In this document: piece by piece, positions 20,678-30,250 of the stretch
Numbering within the stretch: the first letter of the stretch is position 1
Layout: each line of letters opens with the position of its first letter
Assembly: GCF_025447595.1 (NCBI RefSeq)
Contig: NZ_JAOEJU010000007.1
Coordinates: 157,778 to 221,777 of the forward strand
Direction: 5' to 3'
From: Pseudomonas koreensis
Lineage (GTDB): Bacteria; Pseudomonadota; Gammaproteobacteria; Pseudomonadales; Pseudomonadaceae
DNA length: 64,000 bases
Position numbers and translations under genes: made by a program
The notes under the pieces: generated by a model
Database searches by the model: none
The model's input: only the letters and a program-made list of their open reading frames with translations
What the model was told of the DNA's origin: nothing

Positions 20678-20712
20678 GTTTTCTTTCTTATATATAAGCA
20701 ATGGAGTGTTAC

Positions 20713-21786
20713 ATGGGCGATACGCGGCGTTGGTTCTGGCTCGGTGGGGTGCTCCTGCTTTGTGCGTTTGTCTGGTTGCTGCATCCGATCCTCACGCCGT
20801 TCCTGGTGGCGCTGCTGCTCGCCTATCTGTTCGATCCGCTCGTCGATCGTCTGGAGCGCCTGGGGCTGTCGCGCACCTGGGGTGTGATTGCGGTGTTCGC
20901 CTTGTTCACCCTGATCGTCACCGCGTTGTTGCTGGTGCTGGTGCCGATGCTCGCCAAGCAATTGCTGCGGCTGTATGAGCTGGCGCCGCAGATGCTCGAC
21001 TGGTTGCAGCACACCGCGGTGCCATGGGCGCAATCGAAGCTGGGGCTGTCGGACGGCTTCTGGAAGTTCGACAAGGTCAAGGCCGCGATCAGCGAGCACA
21101 TGGGCCAGACCACCGACATCGTCGGTGTGGTGCTGAGTCAGGCGACGGCCTCGAGCCTGGCGCTGATCGGCTGGCTGGCGAATCTGGTGCTGATCCCGGT
21201 GGTGAGCTTTTATCTGCTGCGCGACTGGGACGTGATGATGGCCAAGATCCGTGGCCTGTTGCCGCGTGATCGAGAGGAGCGTGTAGTGGCGCTGGCGGGT
21301 GAGTGCCACGAGGTGCTCGGCGCGTTCGTGCGCGGGCAGTTGCTGGTGATGCTGGCCTTGGGCGTGATTTATGCGGCCGGTCTGATGATTGTCGGGCTGG
21401 AGCTGGGTCTGTTGATCGGTCTGATCGCGGGGCTGGCGGCGATTGTGCCGTACATGGGGTTCGTGATCGGCATCGGTGCGGCGCTGATTGCCGGGTTGTT
21501 CCAGTTCGGCGGTGATCTGTATCCGATGATCGGAATCGTGGCGGTGTTCATGGTCGGTCAGGCGCTGGAAGGTATGGTGCTGACGCCCTTGCTGGTGGGG
21601 GACCGGATCGGTTTGCACCCGGTGGCGGTGATTTTTGCGATTCTGGCCGGTGGCGAGCTGTTCGGCTTCACCGGTGTGCTGCTGGCATTGCCGGTGGCGG
21701 CGGTGATCATGGTGCTGGTGCGACACGTCCACGATCTGTACAAGGATTCCGACATCTATAGCGGGGTGGATGAGCCGGAGTTGTAA
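20713..21786 (+). CDS. AI-2E/PerM family transporter
   Basis: 357 residues with about eight TM helices. The N-terminal DTRRWFWLGG, HPILTPFLVALLLAYLFDPL and C-terminal LLVGDRIGLHPV are characteristic of the AI-2E transporter (UPF0118, PerM) family. Despite the name, Pseudomonas members have no proven autoinducer-2 export role. The ATG at 20713 has GGAG at 6 nt; the ATG at 20701 does not. Confidence 0.88.
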   Translation: MGDTRRWFWLGGVLLLCAFVWLLHPILTPFLVALLLAYLFDPLVDRLERLGLSRTWGVIAVFALFTLIVTALLLVLVPMLAKQLLRLYELAPQMLDWLQHTAVPWAQSKLGLSDGFWKFDKVKAAISEHMGQTTDIVGVVLSQATASSLALIGWLANLVLIPVVSFYLLRDWDVMMAKIRGLLPRDREERVVALAGECHEVLGAFVRGQLLVMLALGVIYAAGLMIVGLELGLLIGLIAGLAAIVPYMGFVIGIGAALIAGLFQFGGDLYPMIGIVAVFMVGQALEGMVLTPLLVGDRIGLHPVAVIFAILAGGELFGFTGVLLALPVAAVIMVLVRHVHDLYKDSDIYSGVDEPEL

Positions 21787-21996
21787 TCGGGACGCGCGGG
21801 CTGCCCGATGGATCATCGGGTTGGCCCGTCTCATGCAGGCCATGGCGCCAAAGAAACTGTCATAAAACCAGCACGTTAACGCAAACCTTTGATTTTGCTT
21901 GGGGTCTGTCGCATTGTGCGCTCCGCTTCACGGGTATAAACTTCGCTCACTTTACACAGAGGCCACTAACGGTTCCTTGGGAACTGTTCAGTCAGC

Positions 21997-22701
21997 ATGA
22001 AACCGATTCAGCTGCCCCTAGGTGTGCGTCTGCGTGATGACGCCACCTTCATCAACTACTACCCAGGCGCCAATGCCGCTGCACTCGGCTATGTCGAGCG
22101 TCTATGCGAAGCCGACGCCGGCTGGACCGAAAGCCTGATCTATCTGTGGGGCAAGCACGGGGTAGGGCGTACGCATCTGTTGCAGGCCGCGTGCCTGCGC
22201 TTCGAGCAGATGGGGGAACCGGCGGTGTACCTGCCGCTGGCCGAGTTGATGGATCGCGGCATCGAAATCCTCGACAACCTCGAACAGTACGAACTGGTCT
22301 GCCTGGATGACTTGCAAGTGATTGCCGGCAAGGCGGACTGGGAAGAGGCGATGTTTCATCTGTTCAATCGTCTGCGTGACAGCGGTCGGCGTCTGCTGAT
22401 TGCGGCGTCCACTTCGCCGCGTGAACTGCCGATCAAACTTGCCGACCTGAAATCGCGCCTGACCCTGGCGCTGATCTTCCAGATGCGTCCTCTCTCCGAT
22501 GAAGACAAATTGCGTGCCCTGCAATTGCGCGCATCCCGTCGCGGTCTGCATCTGACCGACGAGGTCGGGCATTTTATTTTGACTCGCGGTACCCGCAGCA
22601 TGAGCGCGCTTTTCGATCTGCTGGAGCAGCTCGATCAGGCCTCTTTGCAGGCTCAGCGCAAGCTGACCATTCCCTTCCTGAAAGAAACGCTGGGCTGGTA
22701 A
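21997..22701 (+). CDS. hda: DnaA inactivator Hda
   Basis: Stimulates hydrolysis of DnaA-bound ATP together with the loaded sliding clamp, limiting initiation to once per cycle. The 234 residues start MKPIQLPLGVRL, which includes the clamp-binding QLPLGV motif. They continue with an AAA+ domain homologous to DnaA domain III: a Walker A variant GKHGVGRTHL (about 48-57), Walker B VCLDDLQ, and the sensor region. Two inverted DnaA-box pairs occur elsewhere in this window. Confidence 0.93.
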   Translation: MKPIQLPLGVRLRDDATFINYYPGANAAALGYVERLCEADAGWTESLIYLWGKHGVGRTHLLQAACLRFEQMGEPAVYLPLAELMDRGIEILDNLEQYELVCLDDLQVIAGKADWEEAMFHLFNRLRDSGRRLLIAASTSPRELPIKLADLKSRLTLALIFQMRPLSDEDKLRALQLRASRRGLHLTDEVGHFILTRGTRSMSALFDLLEQLDQASLQAQRKLTIPFLKETLGW

Positions 22702-22915
22702 AACCGGGGCTTTCAGCCGGTTTCGGCATATTTCAGGCGTCAGAAAACCCGCTTTCCTGTGGGTTGCACAGGCCGCGTCTCGACTCAAATAGGCTTAAGC
22801 GCTTAGATGTTAACGAGAAACCGAGAAGTCACAAAAAGATCGATTGAATTTGCAAATGAGGCTGATAGCGGGCATAGTCTCGGCTTCTTTACAACTATCA
22901 GCCACGGTCGTGCCC

Positions 22916-23536
22916 ATGCTAAAGCGCTTCGCACCCCTCGTGCCTCTCGCACTCGTCACCCTGTTGTTCGGTTGCGCTGCTCATTCACCTGTTAATCAAG
23001 AGCAGCAACAACAGGCTAAAAACTCTGCCACCGCCCAGTCTTCCGTTATTTACCAGGAAGAGCTGGACACCGAAAAAGAACTCGCCGATTTCAACGGCAA
23101 GAAGCCTTACCAGCTTCCGGTTCTGGCCGACAGCATCCTCGAACGCGGCATGTCCCTGATCGGTACCCGTTACCGTTTCGGCGGTACCTCTGAAGCCGGT
23201 TTCGATTGCAGCGGTTTCATCGGCTACCTGTTCCGCGAAGAAGCCGGCATGAACCTGCCGCGCTCCACCCGCGAAATGATCAACGTGGATGCGCCGCTGG
23301 TTTCGCGCAGCAACCTCGAGCCGGGCGATCTGCTGTTCTTCGCCACCAATGGTCGTCGCGGTCGTGTAAGCCACGCCGGGATCTACCTGGGCGACAACCA
23401 GTTCATCCATTCCAGCTCTCGTCGCAGCGGCGGTGTTCGCATCGACAGCCTGGGCGACAGCTACTGGAGCAAGACCTTCATCGAAGCCAAACGTGCTTTG
23501 GCGAACGCTCCAACCGTGGTAACCGCTCGCAAGTAA
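22916..23536 (+). CDS. NlpC/P60 family lipoprotein endopeptidase
   Basis: 206 residues. The start MLKRFAPLVPL gives a lipoprotein signal with lipobox LLFGC. After a Gln-rich linker comes an NlpC/P60 domain with the catalytic Cys in FDCSGFIGY, His in VSHAGIY and the third His in FIHSSS. Such enzymes cut D-Glu-mDAP bonds in peptidoglycan stem peptides. The start is chosen from the signal peptide; its ribosome binding site is weak. Confidence 0.9.
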   Translation: MLKRFAPLVPLALVTLLFGCAAHSPVNQEQQQQAKNSATAQSSVIYQEELDTEKELADFNGKKPYQLPVLADSILERGMSLIGTRYRFGGTSEAGFDCSGFIGYLFREEAGMNLPRSTREMINVDAPLVSRSNLEPGDLLFFATNGRRGRVSHAGIYLGDNQFIHSSSRRSGGVRIDSLGDSYWSKTFIEAKRALANAPTVVTARK

Positions 23537-23671
23537 TCACTCGATTGTCGCCACGCTCGTGGCGACAAAGCGGCCCTTCAGAGGCAATAGACTTAAACTT
23601 TACAAGGTGAAGTTAAAGTCTTACTTGAAGTTTGCCGCGTAGCCGCTAGAATCCTGATCTATATTGATGGC

Positions 23672-23707
23672 AAACCGCCTGCGTCCCAACGCAGGCGGTT
23701 TTGTTTT
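23672..23707 (+). terminator. Terminator between the two NlpC/P60 genes
   Basis: AAACCGCCTGCG-tcccaa-CGCAGGCGGTTTTGTTTT, so the two paralogues are separate transcripts. Confidence 0.85.
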
Positions 23708-23755
23708 CTGTCGAATCGGCAGTCAAAGCCTCAGCCAGATCAGGATGTTCTGCAT

Positions 23756-24292
23756 ATGACGATGTCGGCCCGCTTTGCCTTGATGTTCTTCGCAGCGCTG
23801 CTCAGCGCTTGCGCCAGCCGCACTCCGCCGCCTGCGCCGGTGGTTCGCGCTCCTATCGTGTTCGGACCCTCCCAGGCCTTTTCACCCGCTGCCGAAGACG
23901 TGCTGTTCCGCGCGCTCGGGCTGGTGGGCACGCCTTATCGCTGGGGCGGCAATACGCCGGATTCGGGCTTTGATTGCAGCGGCCTGATCGGGTTTGTCTA
24001 CCGCGATGCCGCCGGCATCAGCCTGCCGCGTTCGACCCGCGAGATGATCGTCATGCAGGCGCCGAATGTCGGCAAGGAAGGGCTGCAGACTGGCGACCTG
24101 ATCTTCTTCGCCACCAATGGCGGCTCACAGGTCAGTCATGCGGGGATCTACGTCGGGGAAGGGCGCTTCGTTCATGCGCCGGCCACCGGTGGTACGGTGA
24201 AGCTGGACAGCCTGTCGAAGGCGTATTGGCAGAAGGCTTATCTGAGCGCCAAGCGCGTTCTGCAGCCAGAACATCTGGCGCACAACCCGTAG
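23756..24292 (+). CDS. NlpC/P60 family lipoprotein endopeptidase (paralogue)
   Basis: 178 residues, MTMSARFALMFFAALLSAC being a lipoprotein signal. The NlpC/P60 domain (about 48-165) has FDCSGLIGF, VSHAGIYVG and FVHAPA for the Cys-His-His triad. It is a tandem relative of the preceding gene but lacks the Gln-rich linker. MSARF (23762) is an alternative start; the AGGATG ribosome binding site fits either. Confidence 0.9.
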   Translation: MTMSARFALMFFAALLSACASRTPPPAPVVRAPIVFGPSQAFSPAAEDVLFRALGLVGTPYRWGGNTPDSGFDCSGLIGFVYRDAAGISLPRSTREMIVMQAPNVGKEGLQTGDLIFFATNGGSQVSHAGIYVGEGRFVHAPATGGTVKLDSLSKAYWQKAYLSAKRVLQPEHLAHNP

Positions 24293-24303
24293 TCCAGATA
24301 CAT

Positions 24304-24343
24304 AAAAACCCGTGGGAGCGGAATGGCTCCCACGGGTTTTTTT
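24304..24343. terminator. Bidirectional terminator
   Basis: AAAAACCCGTGGGAGC-ggaatg-GCTCCCACGGGTTTTTTT lies between the convergent NlpC/P60 and sugar dehydrogenase genes. Confidence 0.92.
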
Positions 24344-24357
24344 ATGCCTGCAATACG

Positions 24358-25671
24358 CTAGCGGGTCGCTGACACCCGCCACACCTTGTTCCCCACGTCA
24401 TCTGCCACCAGCAATCCACCTTGCTGGTCGATCACGACGCCGACCGGGCGACCCAAAGCGTTCTCGTCCTTGTCGAGGAAGCCGGTCAGCACATCCACTG
24501 GCGTCCCGCTCGGCTTGCCAGCGGCAAATGGCACAAAGATCACCTTGTAACCGCTGTGCGGCTTGCGGTTCCACGAACCGTGCTGGCCGATGAATGCGCC
24601 TTCCTTGAACTGCGCCGGCAGGCGATTGCCTTCGGCGAAAGTCAGGCCCAGTGAGGCGGTGTGCGGGCCGACGGCGTAGTCGGGGGCGATGGCCTTGGCC
24701 ACCATGTCCGGCCGCTGTGGTTCCACGCGCACGTCGATGTGCTGGCCGTAGTAGCTGAACGGCCAGCCATAGAACCCCCCGTCCTTGACCGAGGTGATGT
24801 AGTCCGGCACCAGATCGCTGCCGATTTCGTCACGCTCGTTCACGGCTGTCCATAGCGCGCCAGTTTGCGGCTCCCAGGCCAGGCCGTTGGGGTTGCGGAT
24901 GCCCGAAGCGAAGATCCGGTGATTGCCAGTGGCGCGATCCACTTCCCAGATCGCCGCACGGCCTTCTTCCTGATCGAGGCCGTTTTCGCCGACGTTGCTG
25001 TTCGAACCGACGGTGACGTACAGCTTGCTGCCGTCCTTGCTGGCGATGACGTTCTTGGTCCAGTGATGGTTGAGCGTGCCGCCCGGCAGGTCGACGACCT
25101 TGATCGGCTGGCTCTTGATTTCGGTCGCGCCGGGCTCGTAGTTAAAGCGCAGCAGGCGATCGGTATCGGCGACGTACAGATCGTTACCAACCAGAGTCAT
25201 GCCGAACGGCGAGTTGAGGTTCTGCAGGAACACCGTGCGGGTTTCGGCCACGCCATCATGATCGGCGTCACGCAGCAGGGTGATGCGATTCGGGCTGGGA
25301 ACGCCGGCACCGGCGCGGCCCATGACTTTCTTCATCACCCAACCGCGAATGCCTTTGCCGTCATCAGGTTTTGGCGGGGCGTTGGTTTCCGCCACCAGCA
25401 CATCGCCATTGGGCAGCACATACAGCCAGCGCGGGTGATCGAGGTTCTCGGCAAAGGCTGCCACTTGAGTGTCTGCCGCTGCCGTCGGTTTCGCGCCGGC
25501 CGGCCAGCCGATGGCCGGGGCGATGTTCACCGTCGGGATCAGGGTCTTGTTCGGTTCGGGCAATCGGGGTGACGGGCCGGTGCCGTCGGAGACTTGCAGG
25601 CTGGAGGATTCACCACAGGCGGCGAGCCCTCCGGCGAGCACGATGACGAAAACGAGCTGGGGCTTGCGCAT
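24358..25671 (-). CDS. PQQ-dependent sugar dehydrogenase (sorbosone/aldose type), lipoprotein
   Basis: 437 residues with a lipoprotein signal ending LAAC at residue 19. The rest is a six-bladed beta-propeller of the GSDH/sorbosone dehydrogenase family: [49 protein letters not shown] and GRPVGVVID are its blade signatures. The HGSWNR histidine/arginine motif is part of the PQQ site. It would oxidise aldoses or related sugars in the periplasm. It is transcribed alone. Confidence 0.88.
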   Translation of the reverse strand: MRKPQLVFVIVLAGGLAACGESSSLQVSDGTGPSPRLPEPNKTLIPTVNIAPAIGWPAGAKPTAAADTQVAAFAENLDHPRWLYVLPNGDVLVAETNAPPKPDDGKGIRGWVMKKVMGRAGAGVPSPNRITLLRDADHDGVAETRTVFLQNLNSPFGMTLVGNDLYVADTDRLLRFNYEPGATEIKSQPIKVVDLPGGTLNHHWTKNVIASKDGSKLYVTVGSNSNVGENGLDQEEGRAAIWEVDRATGNHRIFASGIRNPNGLAWEPQTGALWTAVNERDEIGSDLVPDYITSVKDGGFYGWPFSYYGQHIDVRVEPQRPDMVAKAIAPDYAVGPHTASLGLTFAEGNRLPAQFKEGAFIGQHGSWNRKPHSGYKVIFVPFAAGKPSGTPVDVLTGFLDKDENALGRPVGVVIDQQGGLLVADDVGNKVWRVSATR

Positions 25672-25736
25672 TACTGATCTTCCCTATGAATGCATTCTTT
25701 ATCATAGAGAAGCGCGCAAGCCCGATGGTTCAACCC

Positions 25737-26321
25737 TCAGCCGCGGGCTTCCTTGAACAGCACGGCAATGCCGGGGTGATAGTTGCCGGCTTCGCTGCGC
25801 AATTTGCGATAGGCGTAGGGGAAGTACCAGGCGACGGCGCAGGTGTGTTCCTTTTGCAGGTCGTCGACCATGTCCTGCAGTTCTTCCGGGCTGGCGCTGT
25901 GCTGGGCTTTTTGCGGGGCGACGAACAGGCAGCCGAGTTTCAGGTCGCTGGCGTAGCTGATGCGCTTGGCGTCGCTGGTGATATCCGCCAGAGCCTGGGT
26001 CAGATTCAGGCTGGTGACGCGCGGCCAGCGTTGAGTGGCCTGAATGTAGGCGCGATCCTCGGCGCCAGCGATAAACAGGTCGGCGCGGGCATTGCGCTCG
26101 CCTTCTTCGTTTTGTTTGCGGGTGGCGGTGTCGCGCAGCGTCACCAGTTCGGCCATCCAGGCAGCGGCGGACAGCAGGCCGAGGTTGGCTTTTTCGTCGT
26201 GCCAGTAGGGGGTGTCGTTGTCGCCGCGCACGGCGTTGTAGCGGTCGATACAGTCAAACCAGCGTTCCAGCACCGGGCGCAGGAATTCCAGCCGCGGATT
26301 GCTGATGATCATGCCTTGCAT
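25737..26321 (-). CDS. Hypothetical protein (194 aa)
   Basis: Start MQGMIISN is chosen because GGGAGAG precedes it; 16 upstream codons have no ribosome binding site. The protein is soluble, has no signal peptide or TM segment, and contains WFDCIDRYNAVRGDNDTPYWHDEKANLG and a C-terminal AYRKLRSEAGNYHPG. I did not recognise a family. Codon usage is like the neighbours. It stands alone, separated from the sugar dehydrogenase by a 65-base gap and divergent from the cob operon. Confidence 0.75.
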   Translation of the reverse strand: MQGMIISNPRLEFLRPVLERWFDCIDRYNAVRGDNDTPYWHDEKANLGLLSAAAWMAELVTLRDTATRKQNEEGERNARADLFIAGAEDRAYIQATQRWPRVTSLNLTQALADITSDAKRISYASDLKLGCLFVAPQKAQHSASPEELQDMVDDLQKEHTCAVAWYFPYAYRKLRSEAGNYHPGIAVLFKEARG

Positions 26322-26504
26322 GGTGCTCTCCCTTGTTATTGTGATGTGCTCTCTGCAGTCAAAAAGCATGGCTCTTTGATATCACTGCTGACAGTGTGGC
26401 ACAAGATTGGCGTCAGTTAATTGATCGGCGGCAGTTATTCGCCGCACAAGCTCCTCTTCAATTGACGCTCCACCCCCAACCCTCTAACCTTCGCGGCTTG
26501 TTTC

Positions 26505-26702
26505 AGGTGCTCTGTGACCGCTGTCGACAGAGTGAAACAGGGAAGCCGGTGAGGCGGGTCTTCAAGCGAAGAGCCCTCACGATCCCGGCGCTGCCCCCGC
26601 AACGGTAAATGAGTAAAAGCTGCGTCTGATGCCACTGCGTAAAAGCGGGAAGGCGCGCAGCCAGGCACCAGCCGCTCATGAGCCCGGAGACCGGCCTGAT
26701 CC
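26505..26702 (+). promoter_or_regulatory. Cobalamin (adenosylcobalamin) riboswitch
   Basis: The region has the conserved pieces in order: GGTGCTCTGTGACCGC near the start, GGGAAGCCGGTG, CGCTGCCCCCGCAACGGTAA, then GATGCCACTGCG (B12 box core GCCACTG at 26631-26637), GGGAAGGCGC and GAGCCCGGAGACCGGCC at the end. It precedes cobO by about 90 bases and should repress the cob operon when adenosylcobalamin is abundant, probably by masking the ribosome binding site. Boundaries are by eye. Confidence 0.93.
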
Positions 26703-26794
26703 ATCCAGCGGCATCACGGTGGGCGATGCCAGGCTTGTTGCCGTCTATTCTTGTGCCTGCCCGCCGTTATCCAGCCTCAACGGAGAGCTCCCCC

Positions 26795-27406
26795 ATGACT
26801 GATTCCCCCGAACGCGACGAGCGCCACCTGGCGCGCATGCAGCGCAAAAAAGCCGTGATCGACGAACGCATCGCCAATTCGCCAGACGAATGCGGCTTGG
26901 TGTTGGTGCTGACCGGCAACGGCAAAGGCAAGAGCAGCTCGGCATTCGGCATGCTCGCCCGCGCCATGGGCCACGGCATGCAGTGCGGCGTGGTGCAGTT
27001 CATCAAGGGCCGCAACAGCACCGGCGAAGAGTTGTTCTTCCGCCGCTTCCCCGAGCAAGTGCGTTTTCATGTGATGGGCGAGGGCTTCACCTGGGAAACC
27101 CAGGACCGCCAGCGCGACATCGCCGCCGCCGAAGCGGCCTGGGAAGTCTCCCGCGAGCTGCTGCGCGATCCGTCGATCGGTCTGGTGGTGCTCGATGAAC
27201 TGAACATCGCTCTCAAGCACGGTTACCTCGATCTGGATCAGGTGCTCAGCGATCTGCAGGCCCGCCCGCCAATGCAGCATGTGATTGTCACCGGTCGCGC
27301 CGCCAAGCCGGAAATGATCGAGATGGGCGACACCGTCACCGAAATGGGCATGATCAAGCACGCCTTTCAGGCCGGCATCAAAGCGCAGAAAGGCGTCGAA
27401 CTTTGA
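26795..27406 (+). CDS. cobO: Cob(I)yrinic acid a,c-diamide adenosyltransferase
   Basis: CobA/CobO/BtuR-type corrinoid adenosyltransferase of 203 residues. The P-loop GNGKGKSS (41-48) binds ATP, VVLDELN is the Walker B-like motif and VIVTGRAAKPEMIE lies near the C terminus. It attaches the upper adenosyl ligand. First gene of the operon downstream of the B12 riboswitch; GGAGAG lies about 8 nt before the ATG. The stop overlaps the TTG start of cobB. Confidence 0.95.
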   Translation: MTDSPERDERHLARMQRKKAVIDERIANSPDECGLVLVLTGNGKGKSSSAFGMLARAMGHGMQCGVVQFIKGRNSTGEELFFRRFPEQVRFHVMGEGFTWETQDRQRDIAAAEAAWEVSRELLRDPSIGLVVLDELNIALKHGYLDLDQVLSDLQARPPMQHVIVTGRAAKPEMIEMGDTVTEMGMIKHAFQAGIKAQKGVEL

Positions 27407-28698
27407 ATCAACCACGTCACTGCCCGGCGGTACTGATCGCCGCGCCGGCCTCCGGTCAGGGCAAGACCACCGTCACCGCCGCGCTGGCCCGTCTGCATCG
27501 CAATCAGGGGCGCAAGGTTCGCGTGTTCAAGTGCGGCCCGGACTTTCTCGACCCGATGATTCTCGAGCGCGCCAGCGGTGCGCCGGTCTATCAATTGGAC
27601 ATGTGGATGGTCGGCGAGCAGGAAAGTCGTCGACTGCTGTGGGAAGCCGCCGCTGAAGCCGATCTGATCCTGATCGAAGGCGTGATGGGGTTGTTCGACG
27701 GCACGCCGTCGAGCGCCGACCTGGCCCGGCATTTCGGCGTGCCGGTGCTGGGTGTGATCGACGGCACGGCTATGGCTCAGACCTTCGGCGCCTTGGCGCT
27801 GGGCCTGGCGCGCTATCAGCCAGATTTGCCGTTTGCCGGCGTGCTGGCCAACCGTGTCGGCACCGTGCGCCATGCGCAATTGCTCGAAGGCAGCCTCACC
27901 GAAGGCCTGCGCTGGTATGGCGCATTGTCCCGGGAAACCGGGATCGAACTGCCGAGCCGCCATCTCGGTCTGGTGCAGGCCAGCGAACTCAATGACCTCG
28001 ACGTGCGCCTCGACGCCGCCGCCGAAGCGCTGGCCGGCACTTGCGAGGTAGCGCTGCCACCGGCCGTGGAATTCGCCGCGCCAGAAATCCTTGAGACCGA
28101 AAAGCTGCTCGAAGGCGTGCGAATTGCCGTCGCCCGCGACGAAGCCTTCGCCTTTACCTACGGCGCGAGTCTCGATCTGTTGCGGGCGATGGGCGCCGAG
28201 TTGAGTTTCTTCTCGCCGATCCGCGATACGCAATTGCCCGATGCTGACAGTCTGTACCTGCCCGGCGGTTATCCGGAATTGCACCACGTTGCCTTGTCGC
28301 AGAACACTGACATGCTCAAAGCGATCCGCGCGCACCATGCGGCCGGCAAACCGCTGCTCGCCGAATGTGGCGGCATGCTTTATCTGCTCGACTCGCTGAC
28401 CGATGTCGAAGGCACCCGCGCTGAGTTGGTCGGCCTGCTGAGTGGCGACGCCGTGATGCAAAAACGCCTCGCCGCGCTGGCGCTGCAAGAGGTCGAACTA
28501 CCTGAGGGCCTGTTGCGCGGCCACACCTATCACCATTCCTTGACTACCACCGAACTGACACCGATTGCCCGTGGCCACAGTCCCAACGGCGGGCGCGGCG
28601 CGGAAGCGGTATATCGGGAAGGACGGATGACTGCCTCGTACGTGCATTTTTACTTTCCGTCGAATCCGTCGGCGATTGCCGCACTGTTGGTGCCATGA
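27403..28698 (+). CDS. cobB: Cobyrinate a,c-diamide synthase
   Basis: Glutamine- and ATP-dependent amidation of carboxylates a and c of (hydrogeno)byrinic acid. The 431 residues have an N-terminal P-loop APASGQGKTT (residues about 11-20), a DE-rich LIEGVMGLFDG, and a C-terminal class I glutamine amidotransferase-like domain with Cys in LAECGGMLY and His in HTYHHS. The start is an unusual TTG that overlaps the cobO TGA (TTGA); no ATG lies nearby. Confidence 0.93.
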   Translation: MNQPRHCPAVLIAAPASGQGKTTVTAALARLHRNQGRKVRVFKCGPDFLDPMILERASGAPVYQLDMWMVGEQESRRLLWEAAAEADLILIEGVMGLFDGTPSSADLARHFGVPVLGVIDGTAMAQTFGALALGLARYQPDLPFAGVLANRVGTVRHAQLLEGSLTEGLRWYGALSRETGIELPSRHLGLVQASELNDLDVRLDAAAEALAGTCEVALPPAVEFAAPEILETEKLLEGVRIAVARDEAFAFTYGASLDLLRAMGAELSFFSPIRDTQLPDADSLYLPGGYPELHHVALSQNTDMLKAIRAHHAAGKPLLAECGGMLYLLDSLTDVEGTRAELVGLLSGDAVMQKRLAALALQEVELPEGLLRGHTYHHSLTTTELTPIARGHSPNGGRGAEAVYREGRMTASYVHFYFPSNPSAIAALLVP

Positions 28699-29345
28699 CC
28701 GACAACGCCTTCACTGACGCCGAGCGCGAAGCGGTCTACCGCGTTATCGCCGAACGTCGCGACATGCGCCACTTCAGCGGCGGCACGGTCGAGCCTGAAC
28801 TGCTGCGCCGTTTGCTTGAAGCCGCGCATCAGGCGCCGAGCGTCGGCCTGATGCAGCCGTGGCGCTTCATCCGTATCAGCGACCGCGCGCTACGTGGCCA
28901 GATCCAGAACCTTGTTGAAGAAGAACGCGTGCGCACCGCCGAAGCCCTGGGCGAACGCAGTGACGAGTTCATGAAGCTTAAGGTCGAGGGCATCAACGAC
29001 TGCGCCGAAGTGTTGGTCGCGGCGTTGATGGACGATCGCGAGCGGCACATTTTTGGCCGCCGCACGCTGCCGGAAATGGACATGGCGTCGCTGTCCTGCG
29101 CAATCCAGAACCTGTGGCTGGCCGCGCGTGCCGAAGGCCTAGGCATGGGCTGGGTGTCGCTGTTCGACCCACAGGCGCTGGCCGATCTGCTGAAACTGCC
29201 GGCCGGGGCCAAGCCGCTGGCGGTGCTTTGCCTGGGGCCGGTCAAGGAATTCTATCCGGCGCCGATGCTGGTACTCGAAGGGTGGGCGCAGGCGCGTCCG
29301 CTCAATGAGCTGCTGTATGAAAATTTTTGGGGAGTGAGTCAATGA
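28695..29345 (+). CDS. bluB: 5,6-dimethylbenzimidazole synthase
   Basis: Nitroreductase-like flavodestructase that fragments reduced FMN with oxygen to give DMB, the lower ligand of B12. The 216 residues include [10 protein letters not shown] and [13 protein letters not shown], close to the N terminus, and [12 protein letters not shown]. Start overlaps cobB by ATGA. Its presence fits aerobic, complete B12 synthesis. Confidence 0.93.
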   Translation: MTDNAFTDAEREAVYRVIAERRDMRHFSGGTVEPELLRRLLEAAHQAPSVGLMQPWRFIRISDRALRGQIQNLVEEERVRTAEALGERSDEFMKLKVEGINDCAEVLVAALMDDRERHIFGRRTLPEMDMASLSCAIQNLWLAARAEGLGMGWVSLFDPQALADLLKLPAGAKPLAVLCLGPVKEFYPAPMLVLEGWAQARPLNELLYENFWGVSQ

Positions 29346-30250
29346 GTGTGGCGTTGTTGAGTGTCGCCGCGGTTGCGCTGGATGCGCTGCTGGGTGAACC
29401 GAAACGCTGGCATCCGCTGGTGGCGTTCGGCAATTTCGCCGGGCGCATCGAGCAACGTTTCAATAGCGCTGGTCGCGGTTGGCGCAGCCATGGCGTTACC
29501 GCGTGGGTGATCGCGGTGTTGCCGCTGACCCTGCTGGCCACGGCGTTTTCCTGGGCGCCGTATGTGGGCTGGATCGTCGAGATTCTTGCGCTGTATTGCG
29601 CCCTCGGCATGCGCAGTCTCGGCGAACACGTCGAGCCGGTCGCCAAGGCTCTGCGCGCCGATGATCTGGAAGAGGCGCGCAAGCGTGTGGGTTATCTGGT
29701 CAGCCGTCAGACCGATGAGCTGGACAGCACCGCCGTCGCCCGCGCCGCCACCGAATCGGTGCTGGAAAACGGCAGCGATGCGGTGTTCGCCGCGCTGTTC
29801 TGGTTTGCCGTGGCCGGTGCGCCGGGCGTGGTGCTCTATCGCCTGAGCAATACGCTCGACGCGATGTGGGGCTATCGCAACGAACGCTTCGAGCGTTTCG
29901 GCTGGGCGGCGGCAAAAATCGACGACGTCCTGAACTACATTCCTGCGCGGCTGGTGGCGTTGACCTACGCGCTGTTGGGCAAGACCCGACTCGCGCTGAA
30001 ATGCTGGCGCACTCAGGCGCCGAAATGGGACAGCCCGAATGCCGGCCCGGTGATGGCCGCCGGCGCGGGTGCCTTGGGCGTCGAGCTGGGTGGCCCGGCG
30101 ATTTACCACGGCGAGCTGCACGAGCGTCCGCAACTGGGCGAGGGCGTACCGGCGGATGCCGATTCCATTGATCGCGGCTGGCAATTGGTCCAGCGCGGGG
30201 TATGGTTATGGCTGCTGATTCTCTGCGTGGGGGCTGAATTCTATGCTTGA
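29342..30250 (+). CDS. cobD: Adenosylcobinamide-phosphate synthase (CbiB/CobD)
   Basis: Integral membrane enzyme attaching aminopropanol phosphate to adenosylcobyric acid. 302 residues with several TM helices and the signatures [36 protein letters not shown] and [11 protein letters not shown]. The ATG at 29342 overlaps the bluB stop; a start five codons earlier is possible but less likely. The next gene overlaps by 8 bases. Confidence 0.94.
   Translation: MSVALLSVAAVALDALLGEPKRWHPLVAFGNFAGRIEQRFNSAGRGWRSHGVTAWVIAVLPLTLLATAFSWAPYVGWIVEILALYCALGMRSLGEHVEPVAKALRADDLEEARKRVGYLVSRQTDELDSTAVARAATESVLENGSDAVFAALFWFAVAGAPGVVLYRLSNTLDAMWGYRNERFERFGWAAAKIDDVLNYIPARLVALTYALLGKTRLALKCWRTQAPKWDSPNAGPVMAAGAGALGVELGGPAIYHGELHERPQLGEGVPADADSIDRGWQLVQRGVWLWLLILCVGAEFYA

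Noticed and set aside
24358..25671. Sugar dehydrogenase as membrane glucose dehydrogenase (Gcd)
   Set aside because: It lacks the five-TM N-terminal domain and is a six-bladed GSDH/sorbosone-type lipoprotein.
26395..26411. Sigma-54-like site TGGCAC-N5-TGGC upstream of the B12 riboswitch
   Set aside because: GG-N10-GC spacing is right but the -12 element is TGGC rather than TTGC, and no enhancer-type context is seen.
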